From assembly GCA_028281235.1 (NCBI GenBank), contig JANQKG010000011.1, positions 1-64,000 on the forward strand: DNA of 64,000 nt. Reading direction: 5' to 3'. Shown one piece after another: positions 62,633 to 64,000 of this stretch. Each line of letters opens with the position of its first letter. Position 1 is the first letter of the stretch. The notes under the pieces were generated by a model, which made no database searches, was not told the origin of the DNA, and saw nothing but the letters and a program-made list of their open reading frames with translations. Made by a program: the position numbers and the translations under genes. This DNA is from Afifellaceae bacterium. GTDB lineage: Bacteria; Pseudomonadota; Alphaproteobacteria; Rhizobiales; Afifellaceae.

Positions 62633-64000
62633 TTGCTGCGGCTTTTCCCGATCGCCGCGTTCTTCGTCCTCATCGCTCCGGTGGCAGCCGGTTTGGCCGG
62701 CGTCTTCCTGCCCGCCTTCGGCTATCTGCCGGTGCTGGGGCGAAGTGCTGTGTCGCTGGACGCATTCGCCGATGTCATGGCTATGCCAGGCCTCGGGCGC
62801 TCCATTCTTCTCAGTCTCGGCAGCGGCCTCGCCGCCACAGCAATCTCGCTGCTTGTCGTGACGTTGTTCGTTGCGGGCTGGCGCGGCACACGCGTCTTTG
62901 CCGCGCTGGAGCGGCTGGTCTCGCCGCTCCTCAGCGTGCCGCATGCCGCTGCCGCCTTCGGTCTGGCGTTCCTCATTGCCCCGTCCGGCTTTTTGTTTCG
63001 CCTAGGCGCTGAGGCGACGGGCTTGCTGGAACGCCCGCCGGATCTTCTGATCGTCAACGACCGCCTCGGCATCGCCATGACGCTTGGGCTGATCGTCAAG
63101 GAGATCCCGTTTCTGCTTCTGATGACGCTCGCCGCGTTGCCGCAGACGCGTGCCGGCGAGATGGAACGCATGACGGCATCTCTGGGCTACGGACGCATTG
63201 TCGGCTTCGTTCATGGAATCCTGCCGGCGCTCTATGGGCAGATCAGGCTCGCCGTCCTGGCGGTGCTCGTCTTCTCCACGTCGGTTGTCGACGTTGCGCT
63301 TATCCTTGGGCCGACGACACCGGCGCCGCTTGCCGTGCGCATTCTCACCTGGCAGCAAGACGCCGATCTGGCGATGCACTTCACCGCCGCGGCCGCCGCG
63401 GTTCTGCAAATCGGCGTCACGGTGCTGGCGTTGGTTATCTGGCTTATCGGCGAGCGCGTGTTCGGGTTCGTCTGCCGCGTGGTGGCCCTTTCCGGCTGGC
63501 GCGCCCGCGGCGATTTGGCGATGCGCCGGCTCGCCGCCTTTGTCATGGCGCTTTCCGCGGCGATCGTGCTGGCGGGGCTTGCCTTGCTCGCTTTATGGTC
63601 GGTCGCCGGACCGTGGCGTTTTCCTGACCCGCTGCCGGCCGGCTTCTCGCTTTCGACTTGGATGCGCATGCCCGGCAGCATTGCCGCGGCCTTCGGCCAT
63701 TCGCTTATGCTCGCCGGTGCGTCTGCCATCCTGGCAGTCGTGCTGGCGCTCGGCTCGCTGGAATACCGGGTTCGCAGCGCCCGCCCCGGACCGGGGAGGG
63801 CGCTCGGCGTGCTCTATGTGCCGCTACTCGTTCCCCAGATCGCCTTTCTCTTCGGCCTCCAGATTCTGTTTTCCTATCTCGGCTTCGACGGGGCGTTTCT
63901 CGCGGTCCTGCTCGTACATCTGGTCTTCGTCTTCCCGTATGTTCTGTTGTCGCTGAGCGATCCCTGGTGGGCGTGGGACCCGCGTTATGGCCACGCCGTT
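62633..64000 (+). CDS. ABC importer permease, YnjC-like (partial, runs off the window)
   Basis: At least 456 residues with no stop before the window end. It is a fused two-half permease: about six helices from residue 1 to 285 and a second set from 300 on, each with an EAA-like loop (the first is ERMTASLGYGRIVGFVHGIL). The frame is open from 62585 but contains no ATG or GTG before the first helix, so TTG 62633 is the likely start, directly after a repeat hairpin. It follows the YnjB-like gene and its ATPase is probably beyond the edge. Confidence 0.85.
   Translation, partial: MLRLFPIAAFFVLIAPVAAGLAGVFLPAFGYLPVLGRSAVSLDAFADVMAMPGLGRSILLSLGSGLAATAISLLVVTLFVAGWRGTRVFAALERLVSPLLSVPHAAAAFGLAFLIAPSGFLFRLGAEATGLLERPPDLLIVNDRLGIAMTLGLIVKEIPFLLLMTLAALPQTRAGEMERMTASLGYGRIVGFVHGILPALYGQIRLAVLAVLVFSTSVVDVALILGPTTPAPLAVRILTWQQDADLAMHFTAAAAAVLQIGVTVLALVIWLIGERVFGFVCRVVALSGWRARGDLAMRRLAAFVMALSAAIVLAGLALLALWSVAGPWRFPDPLPAGFSLSTWMRMPGSIAAAFGHSLMLAGASAILAVVLALGSLEYRVRSARPGPGRALGVLYVPLLVPQIAFLFGLQILFSYLGFDGAFLAVLLVHLVFVFPYVLLSLSDPWWAWDPRYGHAV

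Overview
The window reads as a chromosomal segment from a GC-rich alphaproteobacterium of the Hyphomicrobiales (Rhizobiales). Support comes from the gene order rnd-lptC-lptA-lptB-rpoN-hpf-ptsN next to DUF1150-hsp20, the order tRNA-Ala / FYDLN-acid protein / aroA-cmk-rpsA, the NDUFA9-like and DUF1150 families, and the many short intergenic palindromes typical of that order. No integrase, transposase, phage gene or CRISPR array is visible. The accessory content is metabolic and envelope-related.

Layout. 0-5 kb: msrA, tRNA-Ser, a divergent MarR/ABM-monooxygenase/cytochrome b561 unit with a clear operator, a DUF5946 gene broken by a 17-bp tandem duplication, a ClbS/DfsB-like gene and a cytochrome c'. 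5-11.4 kb (minus strand): a tightly coupled four-gene operon encoding an exported two-haem-site cytochrome with a DUF4384-like tail, an OmpA-like protein and two exported caspase-fold proteases with EF-hand-like loops and DUF4384-like tails. This is the best candidate for an undescribed system. 11.5-18.9 kb: a TRAP transporter, a phenylacetate-CoA-ligase-like enzyme, a DpgC-like crotonase-fold oxygenase and a 4-hydroxybenzoate hydroxylase, which together suggest aromatic-acid uptake and CoA-dependent breakdown. 19-23 kb: UDP-glucose dehydrogenase, a membrane EAL phosphodiesterase and a FecR-domain protein. 23-34 kb: the lower reductive pyrimidine pathway (dihydropyrimidinase, ureidopropionase-type hydrolase, omega-aminotransferase, semialdehyde dehydrogenase) with an NMT1/THI5-type ABC importer whose genes are split by a DUF559 gene embedded in repeats. 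34-43 kb: a KDG-kinase-like gene, tRNA-Leu, RNase D, LPS export, sigma-54, HPF, PtsN and a heat-shock pair. 43-56 kb: housekeeping (tRNA-Ala, aroA, cmk, rpsA, queG, uppP, RNA methyltransferases, cysQ) plus a frameshifted SDR. 56-64 kb: a form-II CoxL-type molybdenum hydroxylase (coxG-S-L-M) and a YnjB/YnjC-like ABC importer cut by the window end.

At least four families of intergenic palindromic repeat recur through the window, and several supply stop codons, ribosome binding sites or protein tails to neighbouring genes. Two genes are broken by small frameshifts (DUF5946 and SDR). All functional names are family-level assignments made by reading motifs; no database search was run.
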